From: Semisulcospira habei
Lineage: Eukaryota; Mollusca; Gastropoda; Semisulcospiridae
Direction: 5' to 3'
DNA: 64,000 nucleotides
NCBI GenBank assembly: GCA_036245525.1
Contig: BTPG01000003.1
Coordinates: forward strand, 139,781,712-139,845,711
Below, piece after piece: positions 10,569 to 21,599 of this stretch. The number at the start of each line of letters is the position of its first letter. Position 1 is the first letter of the stretch. A model generated the notes under the pieces. It saw nothing but the letters and a program-made list of their open reading frames with translations. It searched no databases and was not told the origin of the DNA. The translations under genes were made by a program, and so were the position numbers.

Positions 10569-11237
10569 AGGGAGATAACCAGTGTGCTACACGTCCTAAC
10601 ACCTGTGATCCCGGCAAACACGCTGAGTTCCTGAACAAACTACTGACCAGAAGCAGAACGATTCAACATAAAACACTGAAGACGTACACTTTAGCTTAAT
10701 TCCAAAGGCCACCATCAATGTGAAGACTATCTGGAGCTGATTTCGCTATAGAGGCTATAGATTTTCACAAGACCCTGACGCTGCAGGGATCCATGTACAT
10801 CTATGCCCCTTGCAGACGGACTGTGATATGATCACGGATCTCCTCCTCACTCTATCTAGTAGAACTGATGCAATAGTATACGTTTCCTTATCGTTCCACG
10901 ATTTTATGTAAATTGTGGCTATACTATAATTCGAGCTCTTACACCGAACACTGGATGACACTCCTACACCGCCACTGGATGCCACTCCTAACCTCAACCG
11001 TCTTGTATCGTAACCACAGACGTAAATTGCGATTGCAACAAGTAAATCCTGACGAGTCTTGGAGCCCTGCGGGGGCTAATATAATCATGTTCCTCTTGAT
11101 CATGGACACCTCTTGGGATGGGATGGAAGTCAGTGTCTATTCAAGTTGACGGCTTAGCTTATTTGTATGATGCAACACGGACCTTAGCCGGCGCAGCAGA
11201 AAACGATAACACTGCGTCCTTGTTCAAACACAGCTGA

Positions 11238-11443
11238 TTAACCTTTTGACTGCCGAGTAAAATGGCCACCACTCAACTACAAGAGGTAGATATCCTCATG
11301 AGCCCCCGCAGTTACGGGGGCTCATGAGGATCTCTACCTCTCGCTGGAAACATTTTACGCTCCTGTGAAGGATGGGACCTGTGACTCTGAATTTAGGATG
11401 ATTTCAAAGACACAATCTGCGTCCACCTGCTGTGAAGGGGTTA
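11238..11443. mobile_element. TTAA hairpin element, family C (complete)
   Basis: A 206-bp element from TTAACCTTTTGACTGCCGAG to CTGTGAAGGGGTTA. The core palindrome has arms of about 30 bp centred on CCCCCGCAGTTACGGGGG. The outer right segment carries ACACAATCTGCGTCCACC, shared with copies at 2091, 9632 and 57772. Confidence 0.8.
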
Positions 11444-11763
11444 CAGAGGCAACTCACAAATGGCACGCATTGTGATGTGTGCTGGTGTGATATTTAGACC
11501 TTACCGCTCACGTTCTAGACCGTAAGGTGCTAAACAATTCACAGACCGGCTCAAAGTGCAAATTAAATGTCGTGCCTCCCTCCCTCCCTCCTGTAAGAGG
11601 ACGCGCGGGACAATGAGTGGTGCTGCATCTCATTCTGCGTACGAATAGGTAGAAAAAGGCACAGGCATGAGATAATCGTTGCGTAATTGGTCATCTCCTA
11701 ACACAGGTAGTAAATAAGGGAACCGGCTTTTTCCTACCTACCTGGTAGTTATCTAGGCTTATA

Positions 11764-11816
11764 AGCGCTGGCATAAGTCTATTATTTTTTACTTACAATA
11801 ACAGACTTATGGCGCT
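11764..11816. repeat. Palindrome (family K)
   Basis: AGCGCTGGCATAAGTCTATTAT and its approximate inverse ending CAGACTTATGGCGCT, separated by a short T-rich loop. Confidence 0.65.
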
Positions 11817-11950
11817 GTTTGTTTTCGTACACTCTGCGTACGTAATGAATGATGAAGTACGGTAGTTCAGGCGCTCAAATGCGAAAATGGCCGGTATTGC
11901 AGAATACAGCTACAACACCAACACAAAGGCACAAACTATTTACATCCATT

Positions 11951-12258
11951 TTTAAGTCCCTTCTATTTATAGAAGGATCCCGGGACTTTATAGGACGGGT
12001 CGCGGTGGGGCGAATTTAATAACATGTCCATGTCAAAGGCAGGCAGGAAAAACCTCTAGCAACTGAAGTAACAAGATAAAAATTGACAAATCAATGACGG
12101 GTATGTCCTGCAACCATTATAGAACTCACGGACGCTTTGGCAGATCTGCGAGACATTTTCAATAGGAGATAATTCAACATCAGAATCAGGTCAAAGACAA
12201 AAGGTAGAGACCATTGACAGCGAGGACAGCTCTCATATAGAAGGGACTTTGTGGGTTT
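11951..12258. mobile_element. Non-autonomous element M, short form (about 0.3 kb)
   Basis: An inverted relative of 2913-4068 with the middle deleted. Both ends carry AAGTCCCTTCTAT or its inverse. The homology extends into the flanks (AGATGGGATGA and GCCCCACC), so the true element ends lie slightly outside these motifs. Confidence 0.75.
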
Positions 12259-12482
12259 AGGTTCATCCCATCTTGTCAAGACTGGGGCAATTTTGTGATT
12301 GTGGCCATAAACATCTCTTCCTGGCGGTCACCGACCTCATGTTTTCCATTGAACCCGACATATTTTCAGTGGACTCAAGCCATGTTAAGCAGACTCATGC
12401 TGACGTGGCGTTTCCTTTCTATTTCTCGTGTCCTGTCACTTACTGTCCGATTTGAGCTAATTTATAGAAACAGATCACATCT

Positions 12483-12525
12483 GATGATCAATGCTGATGA
12501 TCAATGCTGATGATCAATGCTGATG
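12483..12525. repeat. 13-bp tandem repeat, three copies
   Basis: TGATGATCAATGC repeated three times head to tail. Confidence 0.9.
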
Positions 12526-12925
12526 TCTAGTGAGATAGCTCCAACGATCTAATATGACTTTAGGTAACTATATCTTGTCAGTTCATAAAAGGCAGAAAAG
12601 TCCAAAAGCCGTCGATTGTGTGGTATCTTTCCATCTGTCTGGGTAAACTTCCCCTGTCACGCGTTTGAAATTGTCACCATGACTTAGGGAAAAAATTATT
12701 GAGTGCAGTTTATTCTCTTCTCAGCAAGGTACACATTGTACAGCCCTCTAAGGCAAAACCAAACTATTCCCGGACCGATGAAGTACTAGAACAGAACAGG
12801 AGAACCAAAACGAAGAATCATGGATAAGATACAAATACTGAGAAGCAGATCCCTGCAGGTGAGTATTCTGCTTGAGTGAAATACTTATTCTTCAATATGA
12901 ATTATCTATACACGAGAGTAAAATG

Positions 12926-13006
12926 TTAACTCATTCGAGATGTGCCACCTACAGATACGCAGCGAACCACCACTTATCCGTAGGCAGCGCCTCTCGAATG
13001 AGTTAA
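12926..13006. mobile_element. TTAA hairpin element, family H
   Basis: An 81-bp palindrome TTAACTCATTCGAGA...TCTCGAATGAGTTAA with TTAA at both ends. A second complete member is at 62209-62287. Confidence 0.8.
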
Positions 13007-13579
13007 TATCTTCATTTAAATATGGAGGCAAGCAGTTTCATAAGAGTATTAAATAGCATGACTTCTGTCATTTATGCAAGATGAGTCAACAAAAATGGGA
13101 CAATTTGGCTGACAATGGCCATAAAACACATAAATTACATCCGCCACGAAATGATGGGAAATTATATGAACACATTTTATGAACTTATTATAATTATTAA
13201 CTTGTTTCTGTATCAGCATCTTGCATCACTGTTCAGTTATTTATTTTCTTATGCTGATATTTTCATGTTTATTTTGCTGCATGCAATTTATGAGCACGTG
13301 AAATGGAAAATATTAACACATTTACATGTATTTACTTATTCATATTTACCTAGCTAGCTATTTATACATGTATCACTATCAGTGTCTCTTGCATCATTAT
13401 TACGTCGTTTGTTTTATGGCGCTGATAGCGTTTGCTTTTTTATTTTGTTGCATACAAAAGTTATCAATACAGAGTATACACGAGTAAACGAAAATCTTTA
13501 CTAGCCAATGGCTACCAAAGGCAAAAATAGTGTCGTAGCGGGCTGCATAATCTCATGAACCCATATAAAAACACTCGGA

Positions 13580-13686
13580 CCGACATCGGCCGTGCGCGGG
13601 CCCACTGCAGCAGACATCGGCTCGAGGACCTTCGGTTACTGCACTGCAGCTGAGGAGGCTCCTGAAATTCTATACCTCCTGCTAGA
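13580..13686. repeat. Degenerate family E and family C remnants
   Basis: CCGACATCGGCCGTGCGCGGGCCC resembles the family E arms, followed by GCAGCTGAGGAGGCTCCTGAAATTCTATACCTCCTG, which resembles a worn family C core. Confidence 0.4.
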
Positions 13687-14125
13687 AAAAAAAATCGGCT
13701 TCACTCGCATCCGAAAAACTAAAGGTATGTGTGTTCGCGTCACTTAAGGTAATGCCTTAACTGTAGAGTAAACGCACAATTCCGTCTTTAATCGAGAACG
13801 TCAATTTCCATACAATGTCGCCGGGCATGACTCAACACTCATGAATCGATTAAGTACACAGGTTTTTTTTCGTCGTTTTTGTTGTTGTTGTTGTTGTCGT
13901 TTTGTTTTGTTTGTTTTTTTTAGTTGTTTTTTTTTTATATATAATTTATTTATTTCATTTTGGGGGCTGGAGTGGAACTGGATGCACTTTAAAGAAAACG
14001 ATTTCACCGGCAGCTGGGAAGCAGCTTCAGCTTTGACATGCATAGCTGAGCCCGCCAACGTCCGCTAAGCAACAGCCAATTTTCGTTGAGTAAAACTAGG
14101 TAAAAAAAACTGCGCGTCTTTTGCA

Positions 14126-14193
14126 AACAGTGGATTAAAAGCCTGAACAAACATGCGATATCGCATGTTTGTCCAGGCTTTTAATCCACTGTT
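14126..14193. repeat. Family I palindrome (intact)
   Basis: AACAGTGGATTAAAAGCCTG and its inverse enclose CATGCGATATCGCATG, giving near-perfect 34-bp arms. It is the uninterrupted version of the site occupied by the insertion at 8918-9295. A weaker copy is at 14325-14395. Confidence 0.85.
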
Positions 14194-14324
14194 GTTGTTG
14201 TTTGTTGTTTAAAGACACATGCAGTTTTACTTCTGATTTCCGAACAACATCAATAAACATGGGTAGGTTTCGGACCCGAATATTTGCAATCTAACAGCAA
14301 ATCAGAACAACGAAACCAGCGGAC

Positions 14325-14395
14325 GAAAAGCCGAACAAACATGCGGTATCACATGTTTGTCTGGGCCTTTCATTAGCTGTTCGCGTCAAAGACGC
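14325..14395. repeat. Family I palindrome, second copy
   Basis: AAAGCCGAACAAACATGCGG and the inverse CACATGTTTGTCTGGGCCTTT. Confidence 0.6.
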
Positions 14396-14720
14396 GCAGT
14401 GTTTTACCTACGTCTGAAAACAGCCTTGGAATGTGTGCCCAACATGTCTACACCAGCCAGCAAGCCTTAGTCATTTTACGTCATTCATGATTTACCGAAT
14501 AAATGGATGATGACGCCGTTATAGACGAACCTCGATCCTCGCCATCACTCGCAGCCTATTCTCAATCCGCCTAATCTTCTTCAACAAAGCATATCCCTAA
14601 CTTTATCAACAGCCGCCACTGATGATCGAACCATCCTGAGTGTGTTTGATTGACCTGCGTTGTCGTCAGCTCTTTACCGAGTCTAGCTGATAATAGCGTA
14701 GTTCACTCATGTGCTTTACG

Positions 14721-14797
14721 CCTTTGACTGTCCGTAGCGGTTTTTGTCGGTGTGATTCACACCGACAAAAACCGCTGCCGGCAGCCAAAGGGTTTAA
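14721..14797. repeat. Family B hairpin
   Basis: CCTTTGACTGTCCGTAGCGG with the inverse CCGCTGCCGGCAGCCAAAGG. The inner arms TTTTTGTCGGTGTGA and TCACACCGACAAAAA pair almost without a loop. Confidence 0.8.
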
Positions 14798-14879
14798 CTC
14801 CTTGTGCATGGGCTATCGGTACTGTTTACGCTATCGCTACTGTAAACAGTACCGATGGCCGCATGTGCGAAGGGGTTAT
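14795..14879. repeat. Family D hairpin, adjacent to family B
   Basis: TTTAACTCCTTGTGCATGGGC...GCCGCATGTGCGAAGGGGTTA. The inner arms CGGTACTGTTTACG and GTAAACAGTACCG pair. It directly abuts the family B hairpin. Confidence 0.75.
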
Positions 14880-15680
14880 ACATAATAAATCGATTAACAC
14901 ATAATGTTGTTCCTGCGTAGACTAATATTCGACGAAACGTATTCGTCTTCGATACGGCGATAGCCTATGCAATCTTCTGCAGACACACCAATGACTAAAC
15001 CATACTTGACAACAAAATATTGAAAACCACGTCTCTCACAAAAATCCCAATGCCCAATCATCAGTCAACCGATTCTAGACAGCAACACACCACCTCCACA
15101 ACAGAATAATTCTCCTGAATAAGAGCACTTTTAATTAGAACTACCGGTCCGGGCACGCACACATTTCCTTCAGTCTAAACATTCTGAAAAACACGGGAAC
15201 TGATTGCCGAAAAATGCTGTGTACAGGGGTGCACGCACGCCTTTCGAAACCACAAGCGTATGTAAACAACCGCAAGGCCAGCAGAACCAGGAAAACAGCT
15301 CCCAGCCCCCAGCAAAAGACAGATTCTCATTGATCCACATGAAATGTTTAAAATAATAAGAAATAACTTTGCCTCTCTCCGGATCGGCCACACTGCCGTA
15401 CATCTATGCTCTAACAGTAACAGACAACATCCTTTCAACTGGTACAAGACTACTAACTACACTGAAACACTAAGAGCTGCGGCAGTCAGCTGATGGAACT
15501 TCGTGCGTCGCAGACCTTCAACCCAACTGACATCGACCCGAGCTAGGCGTGACATTGACCTTCATAAGACTAAAGCAAACCTCACCCGCACGCAAACAGA
15601 GCTGTTGCACTTCAGTGCAATGACCTCCGTTCGCGGCACAGATACTCAGCAAGAATAATGGCACAAGTTGAGAAATCTCT

Positions 15681-15747
15681 GGCAAGAGGCAAACATTCTC
15701 ATGAGCGACTGCGCCTGCATGAGCTCATGAGAATCTATGCCTATTGA
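15681..15747. repeat. Family C hairpin
   Basis: GGCAAGAGGCAAACATTCTCATGAGC and the inverse GCTCATGAGAATCTATGCC around a short loop. Confidence 0.65.
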
Positions 15748-16200
15748 AGACAGGAAGTTGGCCATGGCGACTCATGAGAATCTAGACCCATGCCTCTAGC
15801 CCCATGGGAAGAGGTGTGGGACGGATACACACAGCTGAAGGACTCCTGAAAGTCGGGGTAATTTCCACACAAAATGTAAATCCCTTGTCGTTACGGCCGA
15901 CTGATGGGATTTTGTAAATCAGAAACCAGCCAGACAAGATTGCCATTGTACTAACCCCCCCCCCCCCCCACCTCCCTCTCCTCTTTAGTTGCGTGGAAAC
16001 CAGGGCATGACCACCCCCCCCCCCCCTCCCACCATTCACACAGAAACACAGAAAAAGAAAAAATGAAAGGGGGGGGGACCAGAGTTCCCCCCCCCCCCAC
16101 CCCCATTTGGGGGAAGAATTATAACTTTTTTCTATTCTTCTCTTTTTCTGGTTTTTATTGTATGTTTTTTTTTTTGTTTTTGTTTTTGTTTTTTGTTCTT

Positions 16201-16205
<5 letters not shown>

Positions 16206-16247
<42 letters not shown>

Positions 16248-16289
16248 GGGGGGGGGGGGGGGGGGAGGGGGGGGGGGGGGGGGGGGGGG
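16206..16289. repeat. Poly-T followed directly by poly-G tract
   Basis: About 40 T followed by about 43 mostly uninterrupted G. Shorter C and G runs flank it at 15956-15970, 16013-16026 and 16069-16099. Length in an assembly is unreliable for such tracts. Confidence 0.9.
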
Positions 16290-16598
16290 CATGGAAATAT
16301 ACTCGAATACTGGAGGAAAAGAATCATGATTTTTACAATAGACTGGACTGTCACTGACTTGGCGTGGACCCACCCCGACCCTCCTTGTTTTATTTCAGTT
16401 ACAGTGCTGTAAACTGGAAACTAACATGTCAGACATGCTGCAAAGCACCACCCTCCCCCCCCCCCCCTCCTCTACCCCTAAAAAATATCTTGCTACAATA
16501 CTTCTCCTCCTGCATGAAACAACAAACCTGCCATCTCAACATCAAGGCAAAACACGTATGCAAATGTACACCAACAAGCTACAACATGAGACAAATTT

Positions 16599-16680
16599 GA
16601 CCGTGATAGTTCAAGGTTGTTGCCAGGACAGCCTGCCGCCCATGGGCGCTAAGCTGTCCCACCCTTGAACTATCATGGTC
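16599..16680. repeat. Family A hairpin
   Basis: GACCGTGATAGTTCAAGG and the inverse CCTTGAACTATCATGGTC at the ends, with partly decayed inner arms. Confidence 0.75.
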
Positions 16681-16961
16681 AGTCCATCGCCGGAACTGCA
16701 ATCTAGCCTTAATAGGACGACGTATAATCTGAAAAAATCATCCTCAGAATGTAATGGGACAAAATTATCTGCAAGAGACTGATGATCCTTTACAGAATAA
16801 AACTGCAGAGAATCTACGCTTTATCAATAGATGAAACTGGCTGTATAGACCAAGCCTCTCAAATACAAGAACAATTCTGGTCTGATTGCTCTCGTGAAAA
16901 ACATCAATATTCCAACTTCAATTTGGGGTTTGTCATTTTGTAATAAATTTATAAACACCCC

Positions 16962-17005
16962 CCCCCCCACCCCCCCCCCCCCCAAAAAAAAAAAAAAAAA
17001 AAAAA
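16962..17005. repeat. Poly-C followed by poly-A tract
   Basis: A run of C interrupted by single A, then about 22 A. Confidence 0.9.
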
Positions 17006-17173
17006 GTAAATGGCAAGCGCAACAATATAATATGAATGATTTCTTAATAGTCAAGGAAACCAATCTGATCAATAGTCCTATGCAAAACAAGTATCCGTAA
17101 ACCATGCATCAAGTCACCTCAAGCAAATCATTCGGCACGCATTTCTTCTTTTTCACAGCAAAATCCTTTCAAT

Positions 17174-17264
17174 TTAACCCTTTGGCTGTCAGTAGTGGTT
17201 TTTGTTGTGATGATTCTTGCAGGGATTATCGCAACAAAAAGTGCTACCGACAGCCAAAGGGTAA
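17174..17264. mobile_element. TTAA hairpin element, family B
   Basis: A 90-bp palindrome from TTAACCCTTTGGCTGTCAGT to GACAGCCAAAGGGTAA. Best preserved member with 20520-20709. Confidence 0.8.
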
Positions 17265-18077
17265 TACTTATAGAAACGACTGCATACACTACACCAATCA
17301 TCATGCTGCTGGTGCGACATCAATTCTGATGAAAATGAAAATACATTGGCGCTCAAAGGGTTGAGTTCAATGCCCTTTTTATGCTTTACACCCATTGTGT
17401 ACTCACTATCACCGAGTCAGCAAAACTGCACAACTCGATCAACTGTGTGTAAGACGTCACAAATTTCACAATTCTGAGCTTCCCACAAGCAATCTTCTTA
17501 ATCAAGGTCATTTTCAAAGGATTTGTCTTCATAAATGTGTTGATGGGCGAGAGATATATATTGTCCTCCCAACTGGTAAAATGAATCTGTCTCACTCTCG
17601 ATCTCGTCCATCTAACAAGACTTTTATTCTTATTGCTCAAAACTGGTTGGCACTGAATGGCAGGATTTTGAAAACTCTGCATATATATAATTACTTTTAC
17701 AAAATCAACACACGTCAAGCTGTGTTATTCCAGCACTGACTTGTTTGAAATTATTGGTGTCTTGGTCTTCTGGGTGTAATGACAGCAGGCAAATCACAAC
17801 GAACTCAATGCTCTGAGCATCACCATGCTCTCACCACCATACATGGACAGGAGACATGAATGACTTGGAATCATTCCTCTTGGTGCAAGCATGCTAGATG
17901 CACTGGGCCATATGCCATAGGAGAGCTGATTGGGCGTCAATGTGCCCCCACTGTCCGAAGTGCCGCTCACATTATCAGTCATGCATAAACTGCCGTCCAC
18001 GCTCCCAGACTGATTGATAATATCGCGGCCACTGCCAGCCACTGAGATTCTATTACCCTATGGTGTAGAAAGAAATA

Positions 18078-18215
18078 TTAACCCGTTTGGCCCTGACGCC
18101 CTACAGCATGCAAAATGTCAACCATGATAATTCAAGGCAGAGACACATTAGCTTGGTGCCATTAGGTGCCAAGCTAATCTGGCACTACCTTTGACTTATC
18201 ATGGTTGATCCACCT
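18078..18215. mobile_element. TTAA hairpin element, family A variant
   Basis: Starts TTAACCCGTTTGGCC. The hairpin has arms CAACCATGATAATTCAAGG and its inverse, with the inner TTAGCTTGGTGCC/GGTGCCAAGCTAA. The right end is not clear. A fragment of the same variant lies at 31198-31300. Confidence 0.65.
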
Positions 18216-18545
18216 CTTGCAACTGGTACATAATTAAGAGACACATAACAAAATTAAGAGACACCTCTAAAGCAAAGCAGTCGGGTTCAATGAATTAACT
18301 AGAATCAAATGACAGTATTATACATTTTTTTTTTAAAATATATACATGATTGTATACAGTTATCAGGCTTTCCGTTAACGGAAACTTCTCCGTATGACAG
18401 AAATTTTGACAGGGACATAAAAAATGTAAGGCTGTCCGTCCCCAGGAGGAACTAAGTTTGAGAAATAATTAACATATCCCTACTGTATTTCAAGTATGCA
18501 ATGGACTTTAGAATGCCTGGGAGGGATTTTTGTCATACTGTCCAT

Positions 18546-18547
<2 letters not shown>

Positions 18548-18578
<31 letters not shown>
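18548..18578. repeat. Poly-C tract
   Basis: About 30 uninterrupted C between two imperfect inverted sequences (TGTCCATT on the left, GACGGACAAT on the right). Confidence 0.9.
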
Positions 18579-18672
18579 ACGGACAATTTAAATCTTAGCG
18601 AAAAGCCTGGTTATATTACAATCATTTTGAGTGCTAGTGAGCAGTAACCTGGAAGTGTTATGCTAAGTGTGT

Positions 18673-18811
18673 TTTGTAATTATCATGTCTGGAAAATGTG
18701 GACTCCTGTCAATGTCATACTGCGACCATTGTCCAGAAAAATATGTGTAATAAACAAAACTTCAGGTATAGACCTGTTCTTCAATGATCAATAAATTAAG
18801 CCCAACATGTG
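18673..18811 (+). repeat. 139-bp perfect direct repeat, copy 1
   Basis: Identical over all 139 bases to 19961-20099. It starts TTTGTAATTATCATG and ends CCCAACATGTG. It is followed by two tandem units of about 32 bp sharing ATAAATTAA and GGGCACATTTC. Confidence 0.95.
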
Positions 18812-19369
18812 GGCACATTTCCCATAAATTAAACCGAACATGAGGGCACATTTCGCATAAATGAAAAAACAAGATGAGGATTTCATCCTAAAGTCTACCA
18901 TATTGTTTTGAGCTCACACACGCTTTTCTTTAGGAACATCCAGAGTCGTTACTATTTTTTAAGTTTATCCTTGTGATTCATCTCTCTCTCTCTCTAGACA
19001 AAAAAGCAACAAACAAAAAAACAAAAACAAAAAACACAAAAAACAGGCAAGAATTTCCATTCTCAAGTTCAGGTCAGGAACAGTAACACAAGTAACAGCG
19101 CCCATAAAACACATACAGTGCACTTGCAACATCAAACAAAAACACAAAACCTTCAGAAGCAGAACTGAAACGAGCTAAACTGAAAACAACATAAAGGAAA
19201 GCACAGAAATCTACACGTAATTCACCGCATGTGGTACACAACAAAACAGTAACTTATTCTCCACTGTTATTTTCTACACAACAGAATAGGTCAAAATTTA
19301 GAATTTGCCTAGTCCACAAACAAAGCTGCGTAAAGTGCTATAAATTGGAATTCTTTGCATACTTTATAT

Positions 19370-19588
19370 TAACACTTTTCATCCTCATACACCCAATGTT
19401 TGAAATAAAACTGACCATGACAGCTCAAGGGTGGTGCCAGAATAGATTGGCGACTGAGGCGCCAAGCTATTTTGGCACCACCCTTGAAGTAAAATGGTGA
19501 TTTGCCTCCTAATCTGTAATGTAGCCTTCATGGGACAATAAGCAAATTTACCCAAAAAAATCAGCCTCAGGATGTTATGGATTAATAT
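19370..19588. mobile_element. Hairpin element, family A (near complete)
   Basis: The core palindrome spans about 19413-19500 (GCTCAAGGGTGGTGCCAGAA and its inverse). The outer parts are CATCCTCATACACCC on the left and AATCAGCCTCAGGATG...GGATTAAT on the right. Confidence 0.75.
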
Positions 19589-19960
19589 CAGTATCACTAA
19601 ATGTAGTGAAAAAATGAAATTCCAGCATTCTTGCAAAAACTGTCACATTATTACTTCAGTGCTTGACAGGTGATCAACACACCAATAAAATCTTGACACG
19701 CTTATATTAAAATTATTAACATGCATCAGGCTACTACTAGTACCAAGTCCAGCAAAAAGGATTTTAACTGGCTATTAAAATCATCATCTTGTAAAAAAAA
19801 TAACTGAGCGTGTGACAACATGGATAACAAAAAATGTGGTGCTTTTTGTTAGGAGCAGTATTTTTTTTCAAATTTTAGGGAAGGATATTTGTTTTATGTT
19901 AACAGATTACAAAGGTTGGATTTTCGGAAGCAGACTAGGTCAATTAGTAAACAATTGTGA

Positions 19961-20099
19961 TTTGTAATTATCATGTCTGGAAAATGTGGACTCCTGTCAA
20001 TGTCATACTGCGACCATTGTCCAGAAAAATATGTGTAATAAACAAAACTTCAGGTATAGACCTGTTCTTCAATGATCAATAAATTAAGCCCAACATGTG
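19961..20099 (+). repeat. 139-bp perfect direct repeat, copy 2
   Basis: Second copy, 1288 bp downstream of the first in the same orientation. Flanking sequence on both sides is unrelated. Confidence 0.95.
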
Positions 20100-20395
20100 A
20101 ATCAGTGAATCACATCCATTTTTTGGTGTCCAATTTTAGATGATTTCTCACACAATTCAATGAAGCACATGTATAAAACACACATGCCACAAATATTTAG
20201 ATTTGTAATTTATCTGCATCTCCTGTTTGTACATCCATGTAAGAATAAAATACTGACAAAGAATGTAACTAAAAGTAACCAACAGTGGAGAATCACTCTA
20301 ACAAAACAGGATGCCCGAGTATTCGGCAAATTATAAAGACAGCAAGCAATTGGAACCCATTCAGCTCTGACTGATAACAACAATATGAATCAACC

Positions 20396-20462
20396 ATGAT
20401 TATTAAAAGGTGGTGCCTGAATATCCTAGACACGCCATGCTATTCTGGCCTCACCCTCGGTC
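20396..20462. repeat. Degenerate family A hairpin
   Basis: AAAGGTGGTGCCTGAATATC and CTATTCTGGCCTCACCCT are diverged arms. Confidence 0.5.
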
Positions 20463-20619
20463 AAACTAACATACATGTATGTACATGTTGTAGTTGAATT
20501 TTTCACAAACTGTAAATATTGTAAATATAATGGATTATGTGGTCACACAGGACAACAACCAAACTTTTACCATAGGGCTCAATGTGTTGAGGTTAGACAG
20601 AGCAAAACGTCAGGATTAT

Positions 20620-20709
20620 ATCCTTTGGCTGTCGGTAGTGGTTTCTGTCAGGGTGATTCCTAAAGGAATCATCCTGACTGAGACCGCTACCAACGGCCAA
20701 ACGGTTGAA
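20620..20709. repeat. Family B hairpin
   Basis: CCTTTGGCTGTCGGTAGTGG with the inverse CGCTACCAACGGCCAAACGG. The inner GTCAGGGTGATTCCT/AGGAATCATCCTGAC arms are almost loopless. Confidence 0.8.
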
Positions 20710-21107
20710 ACAAATGACCACAAAGGAGTAAAAAAAAAAAAAAAACACTCACAAACATAGCTCTGCATACAGGCAATCAAAGACTGTCCGCAATCACACA
20801 TTTTGACATTTAACTGAACAAAACGCCACTCAAAGTAAAAGGTTTTGAAATCTCACCATATTTAAAACATGAGTGTCTTACTCTTAGAAGCAATATTCCA
20901 TAACCACTGGCAATTGTGGCCTGGCTATCCATGGTTATGGGTCATGGACAACCACTGCCACTGCTATTCACATAAACCAAATATTTGTTCATTAGACTAG
21001 TCATGTGGTTCAATGCCAGAACCTGCTGTCCTGCACTAAACTTAGCAGATATTTCAAAATGTAACCAACCTGTGCATGCAGTCACCCATACTGTTTACAC
21101 TGGTACT

Positions 21108-21184
21108 AGTGGGCTGACGTCAGCCTTAAATGGCCTGCACACAGCCATGTGCAGGCCAGCTGTGACTGACATCAGCCTGAGGAC
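21108..21184. repeat. Family E-like palindrome
   Basis: GGGCTGACGTCAGCCTTAAATGGCC with GGCCAGCTGTGACTGACATCAGCC, and an inner GCACACAGCCATGTGC. Confidence 0.65.
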
Positions 21185-21275
21185 CTTTCATTTCACAATT
21201 TAGCTGCTACAATAACATGGTCTGATATTATGGCCCTTGGGTACCACGATATACTGAGGCTGACCTATTATTAAT

Positions 21276-21490
21276 TTAACTCATCCTGCCCCGACACACC
21301 ACAGCAAAACATGGATCGAGCATGACAGTTCAAAGAGTGGTGCCAGAATAGCTTGGCGCCCATAGGCGCCAAGCTATTTTGGCACCACCCTTGAACTATC
21401 ATGCTCAATCTGTCTCTAGAATTGTAATACAACCCTTCAGAGGGCAACTTCAAAATTTGAGGTTGTCGGTCCTGCGGTAGAATGTGTTAA
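21276..21490. mobile_element. TTAA hairpin element, family A
   Basis: Bounded by TTAACTCATCCTG and AATGTGTTAA. The core at 21314-21410 has arms of about 45 bp (GATCGAGCATGACAGTTC and its inverse). It ends 45 bp below the proposed PFKFB exon 1 donor. Confidence 0.75.
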
Positions 21491-21534
21491 AACAGACCAG
21501 TTAAGAGCTAAACTGAGTACACATCAACACTTAC

Positions 21535-21574
21535 CAGCTGCATCCTCTGCCTGTCCACTAAGAAAGCTCGGCAT
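21535..21574 (-). CDS. PFKFB: PFKFB coding exon 1 (proposed start exon)
   Basis: Proposed first coding exon of the bifunctional enzyme that makes and degrades fructose-2,6-bisphosphate, the cytosolic activator of glycolysis. The ATG at 21574 opens 13 codons (MPSFLSGQAEDAA) plus one base, followed by a consensus donor (GTAAG). The one leftover base joins in frame to the next recognised exon, whose acceptor needs exactly phase 1, giving ...[21 protein letters not shown] short poorly conserved N-terminus before the kinase core is normal for this family. The exon is supported only by splice phase, the donor and an in-frame ATG, because the family N-terminus is too variable to recognise. It implies a 13.1 kb first intron filled with repeats. 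An alternative start exon elsewhere in 8.4-25 kb cannot be excluded. Confidence 0.55.
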
Positions 21575-21599
21575 GTCTCTCCTCGACAGTGACACAGGT

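Noticed and set aside
15782..16412. Frame of 190 codons rich in Pro and Lys
   Set aside because: Created by the poly-T/poly-G and poly-C runs; no conserved content.
18673..20099. LTR retrotransposon with 139-bp LTRs
   Set aside because: No TG...CA ends, no primer-binding site or polypurine tract, no coding sequence and no flanking duplication seen.
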